Positions 52,091 to 59,076 of a stretch of DNA of 64,000 bases are shown here, one piece after another. The notes under the pieces were generated by a model. It searched no databases. It had not been told where the DNA came from and saw only the letters and a list, made by a program, of their open reading frames with translations. The DNA is taken from positions 1-64,000 of the forward strand of contig JAQTOU010000006.1 of NCBI GenBank assembly GCA_028713125.1, in the 5' to 3' direction. The stretch is from Elusimicrobiales bacterium (GTDB lineage: Bacteria; Elusimicrobiota; Elusimicrobia; Elusimicrobiales; UBA9959). The position numbers were made by a program, and so were the translations under genes. Every line of letters begins with the position of its first letter. Position 1 is the stretch's first letter.

Positions 52091-52107
52091 CTGCTCTTTT
52101 CTTAAAG

Positions 52108-52162
52108 TATAATTGTGATAGCGCTTAATACCGCGCCGGATAATCAATACTCAGGAGAAAAT
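52108..52162 (+). promoter_or_regulatory. Promoter and leader of the second DUF47-PiT operon
   Basis: A consensus TATAAT (52108-52113) precedes a 40-base leader and AGGAG before the ATG at 52163. Unlike copy 1 there are no 11-bp TTTACA repeats here, so this operon is probably not under the same PhoB-type control. Confidence 0.65.
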
Positions 52163-52789
52163 ATGTCCATTAATTTCATGCCGAAAGAAGTTAAATTTTT
52201 CGACTATCTTAACCTGCAGGCCGAGAACCTGGTGAAGGCCTCCGCTTATTTTAAATCCATCCTGAAGAACGGCGTGCTGGACGAAGCCGCCGCCAAGAAG
52301 ATCCACGACTACGAGCACGAGGGCGATACGCTGTCGCACGAGATCACCGACATGCTCAACCGGACCTTCATCACCCCCATCGACCGCGAGGACATCTACG
52401 CGCTGGCCAACCAGCTCGACGATGTGCTGGACATGCTCAACGCGATGGCCGGCCGCATGCGGCTCTACAAGCTGGACCCGGGCAATGAATACTTCTCCCA
52501 GTTCATCGACCTTATCGACCAGTCCTCCGTCGCTCTCTCCAACGCCGTGAAGCATATGCACGACACCAAGCGCGCCCGCCGCGTGCTGGACCACTGCATA
52601 GAGATCAACCGCCTGGAGAACATGGGCGACCAGGTGCGCGAGAAAGCCATCGGAAATTTGTTCGAGACCGAGAAAGACCCCATCATGGTCATAAAGTGGA
52701 AGGAAATGTACGAGGTGGCTGAAAGCACGCTGGACAAATGCGAGCACGTGGCGAAAGTCATAGAGGCGATACTGGTGAAACATGGATAA
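52163..52789 (+). CDS. PhoU-like DUF47 protein, copy 2
   Basis: A 208-residue paralogue of 50403-51029. It differs at residue 2 (Ser for Pro) and at three others: Gly to Ala before YFKSIL, Phe to Tyr in HDYEHEGD, and Thr to Ala in KRARRVLD. Many third-codon positions differ, so the near-identity of the proteins is maintained by selection or partial conversion rather than being a fresh copy. ATG 52163 follows AGGAG. It overlaps pit copy 2 by eight bases exactly as in copy 1. Confidence 0.92.
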   Translation: MSINFMPKEVKFFDYLNLQAENLVKASAYFKSILKNGVLDEAAAKKIHDYEHEGDTLSHEITDMLNRTFITPIDREDIYALANQLDDVLDMLNAMAGRMRLYKLDPGNEYFSQFIDLIDQSSVALSNAVKHMHDTKRARRVLDHCIEINRLENMGDQVREKAIGNLFETEKDPIMVIKWKEMYEVAESTLDKCEHVAKVIEAILVKHG

Positions 52790-53780
52790 TACGCTCATAG
52801 CAATAATTTTCCTGGTGGGGCTGGCGCTGTTCTTCGACTTCCTGAACGGCTTCCACGACGCGGCCAATTCTATCGCGACCATCGTCGCCACCCGCGTGCT
52901 TTCGCCGAGGTACGCGGTGATGTGGGCGGCTTTCTTTAACTTCATCGCTTTCGCCGTCTTCGGCCTGCACGTGGCCGGGACCATCGGCAAAGGCATAGTC
53001 GACATCGCCCAGGTGGACAGCTATATCATCTTCGGCGCGCTGATGGGCGCTTCCACCTGGAACCTTATAACCTGGTATTACGGCATACCGGCCAGCTCTT
53101 CCCACGCCCTGGTCGGTGGTCTTATCGGCGCGGCGCTGGTAAAAGCCGGCCCGACCGCGCTGGTAATGAGCGGCATTATCAAGACGCTGATCTTTATAGT
53201 CGTTTCTCCGGTGGTCGGGATGCTGCTTGGGCTGACGCTGGGGGTTATAGTTTACAACCTGGCTTCCCGCTCTACGCCGGCCAGCGTGGACCACCTGTTC
53301 CGCAAGGGCCAACTCCTGAGCGCGGCGGCCTACAGCCTGGGGCACGGCGGAAATGACGCGCAGAAGACCATGGGCATAATCTCGGGCCTGCTTTTCAGTG
53401 CGGGTTACCTGGGCAAAGAGTTCCACATCCCGCTCTGGGTAGTGCTTTCCGCCAACGGCGCGATTGCCCTGGGCACGATGTCGGGCGGCTGGCGCATAGT
53501 TAAGACCATGGGCAATAAGCTCTCCAAGCTGCGCCCCGTGGACGGCTTCTGCGCCGAACTCGGCGCCTCCATAGTGCTGTTCGGCGCTTCGGCCATGGGC
53601 GTGCCGATAAGCACCACGCATACCATCACCGGCGCTATAGTGGGCGTAGGCTCCCTTAAAGGCGTGCGCGCCGTGAAGTGGGGCGTGGCGGGCAATATAG
53701 TCTGGGCCTGGGTGATCACCATTCCCGCCGCGGCGTTTATATCGGCGCTCTGCTATAAATTCGCAGTTATGGCGTTCTGA
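52782..53780 (+). CDS. pit: PiT-family inorganic phosphate transporter, copy 2
   Basis: A 332-residue transporter of the same length as copy 1, with the same signatures (GFHDAANSIATIVATR, GHGGNDAQKTMGII, VPISTTHTITGA). Differences cluster in one loop and adjoining helices: FGALMGASTWNLITWYYG and SALVK/AALVK-type changes around residues 85-135, and SGIIKTLIF. That could alter affinity or regulation. It is followed after 9 bases by palindrome copy D, which may act as its terminator. Confidence 0.94.
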   Translation: MDNTLIAIIFLVGLALFFDFLNGFHDAANSIATIVATRVLSPRYAVMWAAFFNFIAFAVFGLHVAGTIGKGIVDIAQVDSYIIFGALMGASTWNLITWYYGIPASSSHALVGGLIGAALVKAGPTALVMSGIIKTLIFIVVSPVVGMLLGLTLGVIVYNLASRSTPASVDHLFRKGQLLSAAAYSLGHGGNDAQKTMGIISGLLFSAGYLGKEFHIPLWVVLSANGAIALGTMSGGWRIVKTMGNKLSKLRPVDGFCAELGASIVLFGASAMGVPISTTHTITGAIVGVGSLKGVRAVKWGVAGNIVWAWVITIPAAAFISALCYKFAVMAF

Positions 53781-53789
53781 TAAAAGAAC

Positions 53790-53838
53790 AAAAGGGGACA
53801 GGCTGCTTTTCCCTTGAAAAGCAGCCTGTCCCCTTTTT
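53790..53838. repeat. REP-like GGGGACAGGCTGCTTTT palindrome, copy D
   Basis: Perfect 21-bp arms (53790-53810 and 53817-53837) with a six-base loop and a T-rich end. It differs from copy A by GCTGCTTTT instead of GCTACTTT on both arms, showing compensatory change that keeps the stem. It lies just after pit copy 2 and could terminate it. Confidence 0.87.
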
Positions 53839-53869
53839 CGGCCATTTCATAAAAACGCGTCTACTTTTG

Positions 53870-53929
53870 TATTATAATTGTAACGGTTCACTCTTTGACC
53901 GTTAGCGGCCCCATAGCGAGGATAAAACG
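53870..53929 (+). promoter_or_regulatory. Promoter and leader of the zinc-ribbon/nfn operon
   Basis: TTTTGTATTATAAT (53865-53878) offers -10 TATTAT or TATAAT. The leader contains AACGGTTCACTCTTTGACCGTT, an inverted repeat AACGGT/ACCGTT that can form a hairpin, before a GAGGAT site and the ATG at 53930. Confidence 0.55.
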
Positions 53930-54793
53930 ATGAGCTCAGAGATCGCTTTGCAGATAAAATGCCCCGCCTGCCAGAAGAGCCTGATGGACCGGCGGCACAA
54001 GCTGGACGGGCACCCCAGTATAGCGCTGACCGTGAAGCTGAAAGGGAAAAAAGGGTGGATGCGCCTCTCCCCGCTCTACGGAAGCTACGCGCTCGAATCA
54101 GAATTCGAGCTGCCCGCCGGCTCCGTCCCGAAGATCTACTGCCCGAAGTGCGAGGCCGAGCTGGTCGGCAAGTCCCTCTGCGACAAATGCCGCGCGCCCA
54201 TGGTCCCGCTGCTGCTGCGCGAGGGGGGCAAGGTCAGGATCTGCGCGCGCAAGGGCTGCAAGAAGCATTTCCTGGAGTTCGAGGACGTCGGCGAGGCCCT
54301 GGCGAAATTCTACGATTCCTACTCCGCGGACAATATCAGCGATCCGGCCCCGAAGAAGGCGGCGCCCGCAGAAGACGAGGCGGAATCGGACAAAGAGATC
54401 ATCGCAAGCGGCTCCTATCTGCAGGCCTACTGCCCCCATTGCAGCCAGAGCATGACTACCGAGGGTTCGCTCCTGCTGGGCGTGACCGCCCGCGATGGAA
54501 AAAAGGGGGAACTGCACCTTTCTCCCTATCTCAACGTCTTCACCAACCGCTCCACGATAACTATCCCGCACGGCGAGGAGGTCAAAGACCTGACCTGCAC
54601 GCACTGCAAGCATTCGCTTATAGAGCCGAAAACAAAGTGCGGCCGCTGCAAAGCCAGGGTCGCCAGGATAAATCTGGACGCGATGCACAAGATGGTCTCT
54701 TTCTTCATCTGCATGCGCAAAGGCTGCACGTGGCACGGCCTGTCGGACAAGGACACCGAGCTTATCATGCTCGAAGACAGCAAGGAATGGTGA
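53930..54793 (+). CDS. Protein with two 8-cysteine zinc-ribbon modules
   Basis: A 287-residue soluble protein made of two copies of one module. Module 1 Cys: 11, 14, 71, 74, 84, 87, 105, 110. Module 2 Cys: 168, 171, 223, 226, 237, 240, 261, 266. Each reads CPxC, a beta-rich stretch ending LSP, CxxC, CxxC, then C-x4-C. A Pro/Ala/Glu linker (about 135-160) joins them. The same module is fused to the N-terminus of NfnB two genes downstream. It probably binds metal and may be an accessory or assembly factor of the Nfn complex; that role is inference. I do not recognise a named family. Confidence 0.8.
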   Translation: MSSEIALQIKCPACQKSLMDRRHKLDGHPSIALTVKLKGKKGWMRLSPLYGSYALESEFELPAGSVPKIYCPKCEAELVGKSLCDKCRAPMVPLLLREGGKVRICARKGCKKHFLEFEDVGEALAKFYDSYSADNISDPAPKKAAPAEDEAESDKEIIASGSYLQAYCPHCSQSMTTEGSLLLGVTARDGKKGELHLSPYLNVFTNRSTITIPHGEEVKDLTCTHCKHSLIEPKTKCGRCKARVARINLDAMHKMVSFFICMRKGCTWHGLSDKDTELIMLEDSKEW

Positions 54794-54797
54794 AACA

Positions 54798-55634
54798 ATG
54801 TACCCGATCATAGACCGGCAGGAACTCGCGAAGGGAACCATGGTTCTGATCACGGTGGAAGCGCCGCAGATCGCCGCCAAGATAAAGCCCGGGCAGTTCG
54901 TGGTTCTGCGGGTCAACGAGACCGGCGAGCGGATCCCGCTGACCGTCGCTTACAAAGACCTGTCGCACGGGACCATCACAATCATCTTCATGATCGTCGG
55001 CAAGAGCACGGCGCTGCTGGGCTCTCTGAAAGTAGGCGACGCCATCAGGGACCTGGTCGGACCGCTCGGCGCGGTCGAGGACTTCGCCAATGTCGGCACC
55101 GTGGTGGGTATCGGCGGCGGCACCGGCGTGGCGGTGCTGCACCATCTGCTGCAGGGCTATGCCGCGGCAGGTAACAGGATCATAGGGATCATGGGCTCCA
55201 GGGAGCGCGATCTGATCATTCTCGAGGAAGAGATGAAGGCCCTCTGCCAGCAGCTGATCGTCACCACCGACGACGGCAGCCACGGCATGCACGGCCTGGT
55301 GACCGACGCCCTCAAGACTTTGGTCGAGCGCGAAAAGCCCGAACCGATAGGGCTGGTAGTGGCCGTGGGGCCGCTGGTCATGATGCGGTCAGTCTGCCAG
55401 CAGACCAAGCTTTATAATCTGAAGACCATCGTCAGCCTGAACCCGGTGATGGTGGACGCAACCGGGATGTGCGGCGCCTGCCGCGTAAGCGCCGGCGGTA
55501 AAACTAAATTCGCCTGCGTGGACGGTCCCCACTTCGACGGGCATGAGGTGGATTTCGACGAGCTGATCCAGCGCAACAATATGTACGTCAGGGACGAAAA
55601 ATCCTCTATTCTTCACTCTATCCGCGCTAAATAG
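54798..55634 (+). CDS. nfnA: NfnA-type FAD/NAD-binding, [2Fe-2S] subunit
   Basis: A 278-residue flavoprotein of the ferredoxin-NADP reductase/sulfide dehydrogenase/PyrK-like family, small subunit of NADH-dependent ferredoxin:NADP oxidoreductase. Visible: FAD-binding GERIPLTVAY, NAD-binding VGIGGGTGVAVLHHLLQG, IIGIMGSRERDLIILEEEM, and Cys ligands of a [2Fe-2S] cluster in GMCGACRVSAGGKTKFACVDGP. It starts four bases after the zinc-ribbon gene and 10 bases before nfnB. Ferredoxin produced or used by KorAB could link to NAD(P)H here. Confidence 0.9.
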   Translation: MYPIIDRQELAKGTMVLITVEAPQIAAKIKPGQFVVLRVNETGERIPLTVAYKDLSHGTITIIFMIVGKSTALLGSLKVGDAIRDLVGPLGAVEDFANVGTVVGIGGGTGVAVLHHLLQGYAAAGNRIIGIMGSRERDLIILEEEMKALCQQLIVTTDDGSHGMHGLVTDALKTLVEREKPEPIGLVVAVGPLVMMRSVCQQTKLYNLKTIVSLNPVMVDATGMCGACRVSAGGKTKFACVDGPHFDGHEVDFDELIQRNNMYVRDEKSSILHSIRAK

Positions 55635-55644
55635 CGGGACCATC

Positions 55645-57462
55645 ATGACCGAAAATAAAAAAGACGAGCTGAAACAGATCCCGGCGGGAACCGAGCTGTC
55701 GGTTTTCTGCCCTCACTGCCACCAGGGACTGAGCCAGTACGACCCGAAGACCGGGAAGACCTGGTTCCGGCTCCATGTTAAGTCCGGGGCGGCCGAGGGC
55801 GAACTGTTTCTTTCCCCGGTAATGGAGGACTTTTCAAAGCACGCCACTATAGACCTGCCGGACGGCACCGAAGTTAACGGCCTTTCCTGCCCGTTCTGCC
55901 GGACTACGCTCATTGAAAAAGAGGGGCATTGCGGCATCTGCGATTCTCCCGTCGCGCGGCTGATGGTCACGGTCCATTCAAAGCTCATCCCGTTCTTCAT
56001 CTGCACCAGGGTCGGCTGCCGCTGGCACGGCATCACCAAGGCCGACGAGCAGCGGATAAAACCTAAAGTTCCCAGGCAGAAGGTCCCGGCGCAGGACGCG
56101 CTGCTGCGGATCCGCAATTTCCAGGAAGTTCCTTACGGCTTCACCCGCGAACTGGCGCTGGCCGAGGCCGCCCGCTGCCTCGAATGCAAGAATCCAAAGT
56201 GCCGGGTAGGCTGTCCCGTGGAGATAGATATCCCGGCTTTCGTCCGGCTCATAAAGGACGGCAAATTCGCCGAGGCGGCCCAGAAAATAAAAGAGAAGAA
56301 CGCCCTGCCGGCTATTTGCGGCCGGGTCTGCCCCCAGGAAGACCAGTGCGAGAAGCTCTGCATCGTCGGGCTGAAGGACGAGCCAGTGGCTATCGGCAGC
56401 CTGGAACGGTTCGCCGCCGACATGGAGCGCGAGACGGGCTCGGTCTCCCTGCCGAAAAAGGCGCCGCCGACAGGAAAGAAGATCGCCATAGTCGGCAGCG
56501 GCCCTTCGGGGCTTACCCTTGCGGCCGACATGGTGGTCAAGGGACACAGCGTCACCGTTTTCGAAGCTCTTCATAAACCGGGCGGCGTGCTGGTTTACGG
56601 CATTCCCGAATTCCGCCTGCCCAAGACCATCGTCGACGGGGAGATCAACTACCTGCGCCGGCTTGGCGTGAAGATAGAGGTCAATGCCCTGATAGGCAAG
56701 ATGTACGACGCCGACGACCTGAAGAAACTGGGTTACGACGCGGTTTTCCTCGGCGTGGGCGCCGGGCTGCCGGTGTTCATGAATCTGCCCGGCGAGAACC
56801 TCTGCAATATTTTCTCGGCCAACGAGTACCTCACCCGCATCAACCTGATGAAGGCTTACGCCTATCCCGACTACGACACGCCCGCGCCGAAGGGCCGGCA
56901 CGTGGTGGTCATAGGCGCCGGCAATGTGGCCATGGACTGCGCCCGCAATGCCCTGCGCATGGGCAGCCGCGAAGTGACCGTGGTCTACCGCCGCTCCCGC
57001 GGCGAGATGCCCGCACGCAAGGAAGAGATAGAACATGCCGAGGAAGAGGGGATAAAATTCCGGCTGATGACCAACCCGGTAAAGTTCGTAGGCGACAACC
57101 AGCGCTGGCTGCGCCAGGTGGAATGCGTCCAGATGAAACTGGGCGAGCCCGACGCCTCCGGCCGGCCGCGTCCGATCCCTATCGCCGGCTCCAACTTCCT
57201 GATAGAGGCCGACCTGGCCATAATCGCCGTGGGCGCCGGTCCCAACCCTGTAGTCTTCTCCGGATTCCCCGGAGTCGTGCGGGAGCCGAACGGCTATATA
57301 AGAACTATCGGACCCTCCGGACGCACCAGCCAGCGCGGAGTCTGGGCCGGCGGCGACATCGCCACCGGCTCCTCCACTGTGATCTCCGCCATGGGCTGCG
57401 CCCGCAAAGCCGGCAACGATATCCAGGACTTCCTGGCGGGGAACGGAAAGAACTGGGATTGA
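55645..57462 (+). CDS. nfnB: NfnB/GltD-like FAD, 4Fe-4S oxidoreductase with N-terminal zinc-ribbon module
   Basis: A 605-residue protein. Residues about 20-130 are the 8-cysteine module shared with 53930 (Cys 22, 25, 82, 85, 96, 99, 120, 125). From about 150 it is NfnB/glutamate-synthase small-subunit-like: cluster cysteines in ARCLECKNPKCRVGCPV and CGRVCPQEDQCEKLC, FAD site IAIVGSGPSGLTLAADM, NADP site HVVVIGAGNVAMDCARNALR, and GVWAGGDIATGSSTVISAMG at the end. NfnB is usually about 465 residues, so the N-terminal 140 are an added domain. With NfnA it should bifurcate electrons between NADPH, NADH and ferredoxin. Confidence 0.9.
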   Translation: MTENKKDELKQIPAGTELSVFCPHCHQGLSQYDPKTGKTWFRLHVKSGAAEGELFLSPVMEDFSKHATIDLPDGTEVNGLSCPFCRTTLIEKEGHCGICDSPVARLMVTVHSKLIPFFICTRVGCRWHGITKADEQRIKPKVPRQKVPAQDALLRIRNFQEVPYGFTRELALAEAARCLECKNPKCRVGCPVEIDIPAFVRLIKDGKFAEAAQKIKEKNALPAICGRVCPQEDQCEKLCIVGLKDEPVAIGSLERFAADMERETGSVSLPKKAPPTGKKIAIVGSGPSGLTLAADMVVKGHSVTVFEALHKPGGVLVYGIPEFRLPKTIVDGEINYLRRLGVKIEVNALIGKMYDADDLKKLGYDAVFLGVGAGLPVFMNLPGENLCNIFSANEYLTRINLMKAYAYPDYDTPAPKGRHVVVIGAGNVAMDCARNALRMGSREVTVVYRRSRGEMPARKEEIEHAEEEGIKFRLMTNPVKFVGDNQRWLRQVECVQMKLGEPDASGRPRPIPIAGSNFLIEADLAIIAVGAGPNPVVFSGFPGVVREPNGYIRTIGPSGRTSQRGVWAGGDIATGSSTVISAMGCARKAGNDIQDFLAGNGKNWD

Positions 57463-57481
57463 AATAGTATCCTCAGATATG

Positions 57482-57516
57482 AAAAAGCCCGGAAGGCATA
57501 GCCTTCCGGGCTTTTT
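57482..57516. terminator. Bidirectional terminator between nfnB and a - strand gene
   Basis: A 16-bp perfect stem AAAAAGCCCGGAAGGC (57482-57497) / GCCTTCCGGGCTTTTT (57501-57516) with ATA loop; T-runs on both strands suit the two converging genes. Confidence 0.95.
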
Positions 57517-57530
57517 CTATTCCTGCCGGC

Positions 57531-58880
57531 TTACTGGCCGCGCAGTTCGTTCAGGCCCTGCCTCACTTCGGGGAAGGGGATGTCGGCGATGTTGCTGAAA
57601 GGAAGTGAATCGAAGATCACCGAGGGTTTCGGCTGGGCGAGCAGGTCGTAGGGCAGAGAGTTGGAGACGGCGTCGAGGCCGTTGCTGCCCCTGAACAGGG
57701 AGGGGTTGCGCGTCATCGGGTAGGCGGGGCGGCCGGTCACGAAAGCGTTGACGTCATTGCAGTCCCCGAGCGGCCCGTAGCCGCCCTGCGGAAGGTTCGC
57801 CGCCTTGGCCTTCATCGCCCGGTGGAACCAGGCGGCGCGGTCCAGCAGCTCTACGGCCCTGGCTCCGGTATAGGTTTCCACGGTCCGTCCGCCCACCCAG
57901 CTCATATTTGTGGTCGGGTTCGTGCGGAAAGTGGACAGACCGTCCAGGCCGAAGAAGAAGCTCAGGTCGGCGTTCACTTTGCCGCGCAGGTAGATATCGA
58001 GCTCGCTGTGGGTCGCGGGCAGGATCAAATGCCTGCCGCCGGAGAGGCTAAGGCCGGTGTCGACGTACAGGGGGGTGCGGACCTCGCGGCGGACGCCGTT
58101 CTTCTCGTAGCGCAGGTCGCCGAAATTCGCGAAGTAGCGGCGGTCCTGGACCTCGATGGAGACGCCCGCGGCCCGGAGGAAGCCGAGGAAAGCGGAGACG
58201 GTATTAAAGTTTTTCCCGGCGTAGAACAGAGTGAAAACAGGAGCTTCCGGGGGATTATTGGCCAGGCGGTCCAGCGCCTGCGCCATGGCGATGCTGTCCC
58301 CGTAGGCGGCCGCGCCAGCGGGCTGAGATTCGTCGCCGTAAAGCAGGCCATAGCCTACGGGCTTGAGGAACTCGTCCGGGCGGGGTGCTTTAGGGAAACC
58401 GCTCAGAAGGAGGGTCTGTGTGGGCGGGACCGGGGCTTCTTTTATCTGCGGCTGCTTCGAAGCGTAGGCGGCGGCGGTGGCGAACAGTTCCTTCGGGGTG
58501 AGGGTGGGGAAATGGTCCAGGGTTTCTTTGTCGGCTTCCTTCAGGGCTTTGGCCAGGGCCGCTTTGCGCTCCGGGGTGGCCCAGGCGGCGAGATAGCCGC
58601 CCTTTCCGGCGATGGTTTCCACCAGCTTGTCGATAGTTCCCGGCTCATTCGAGAGCTGAGCCGCAAGTTCCGCCAGGCCCATATCTTTCGAAGCGGAGAG
58701 GCGGGCGGGCTCGGGGGCCTGCACGCGGTCCGGGAGGCTCGCGGCGGGGGCGGCGGGCAGCCCGGCCCCGGCGGCCGTAGCCGCCAATTGTTTTATCGAG
58801 ACCAGTTCCTGGGAATATGAGCTGAAAGGGAATAAAGCGAGTAAAAGGGATACGGAGGCTGTTTTGTTCATTTTCATCAT
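57531..58880 (-). CDS. Secreted protein of unknown function (449 residues)
   Basis: An exported protein (signal peptide about residues 1-23, SSYS-Q) with an Ala/Pro-rich low-complexity region to about residue 65, then a globular part. Notable stretches: FTLFYAGKNFNTVSAFLGFL, RYFANFGDLRYEKNG, YVDTGLSLSGGRHLILPATH and NADLSFFFGLDGLSTFRTNP. No known domain or catalytic motif is recognised. Several ATGs lie close together (58880, 58877, 58871); GGAG upstream favours the first two. On its strand TATAAT is at 58911-58916, giving a leader of about 25 bases. Confidence 0.7.
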   Translation of the reverse strand: MMKMNKTASVSLLLALFPFSSYSQELVSIKQLAATAAGAGLPAAPAASLPDRVQAPEPARLSASKDMGLAELAAQLSNEPGTIDKLVETIAGKGGYLAAWATPERKAALAKALKEADKETLDHFPTLTPKELFATAAAYASKQPQIKEAPVPPTQTLLLSGFPKAPRPDEFLKPVGYGLLYGDESQPAGAAAYGDSIAMAQALDRLANNPPEAPVFTLFYAGKNFNTVSAFLGFLRAAGVSIEVQDRRYFANFGDLRYEKNGVRREVRTPLYVDTGLSLSGGRHLILPATHSELDIYLRGKVNADLSFFFGLDGLSTFRTNPTTNMSWVGGRTVETYTGARAVELLDRAAWFHRAMKAKAANLPQGGYGPLGDCNDVNAFVTGRPAYPMTRNPSLFRGSNGLDAVSNSLPYDLLAQPKPSVIFDSLPFSNIADIPFPEVRQGLNELRGQ

Positions 58881-59026
58881 TTAAAGCTCCATTAATACGG
58901 CCGCTATCTAATTATACCCCTGGCGGCGGGACCGCCCAAGCGGCTATAGGCCCAGGCGGGCCCGGTTAATAGACCCATAGGGTCCTGGGTCCTTATAACG
59001 ATCCCGCCTCATTAGCCTCGCTCATG

Positions 59027-59076
59027 TTTTGTATAATTAGACTTGCTTTTAAAGTAAAGAAAGGACGCGTTACGCC
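59027..59076 (+). promoter_or_regulatory. alaS promoter
   Basis: TTTTGTATAAT (59027-59037) contains a consensus -10 at 59032-59037; GAAAGGA precedes the ATG at 59077. The rest of the 196-bp divergent gap (58881-59026) holds short GC-rich inverted stretches such as GGCGGGACCGCC and the - strand promoter at 58911. Confidence 0.65.

Noticed and set aside
10926-53838. Recurrent palindromes as a CRISPR array
   Set aside because: Copies are tens of kilobases apart, self-complementary and not separated by regular spacers.
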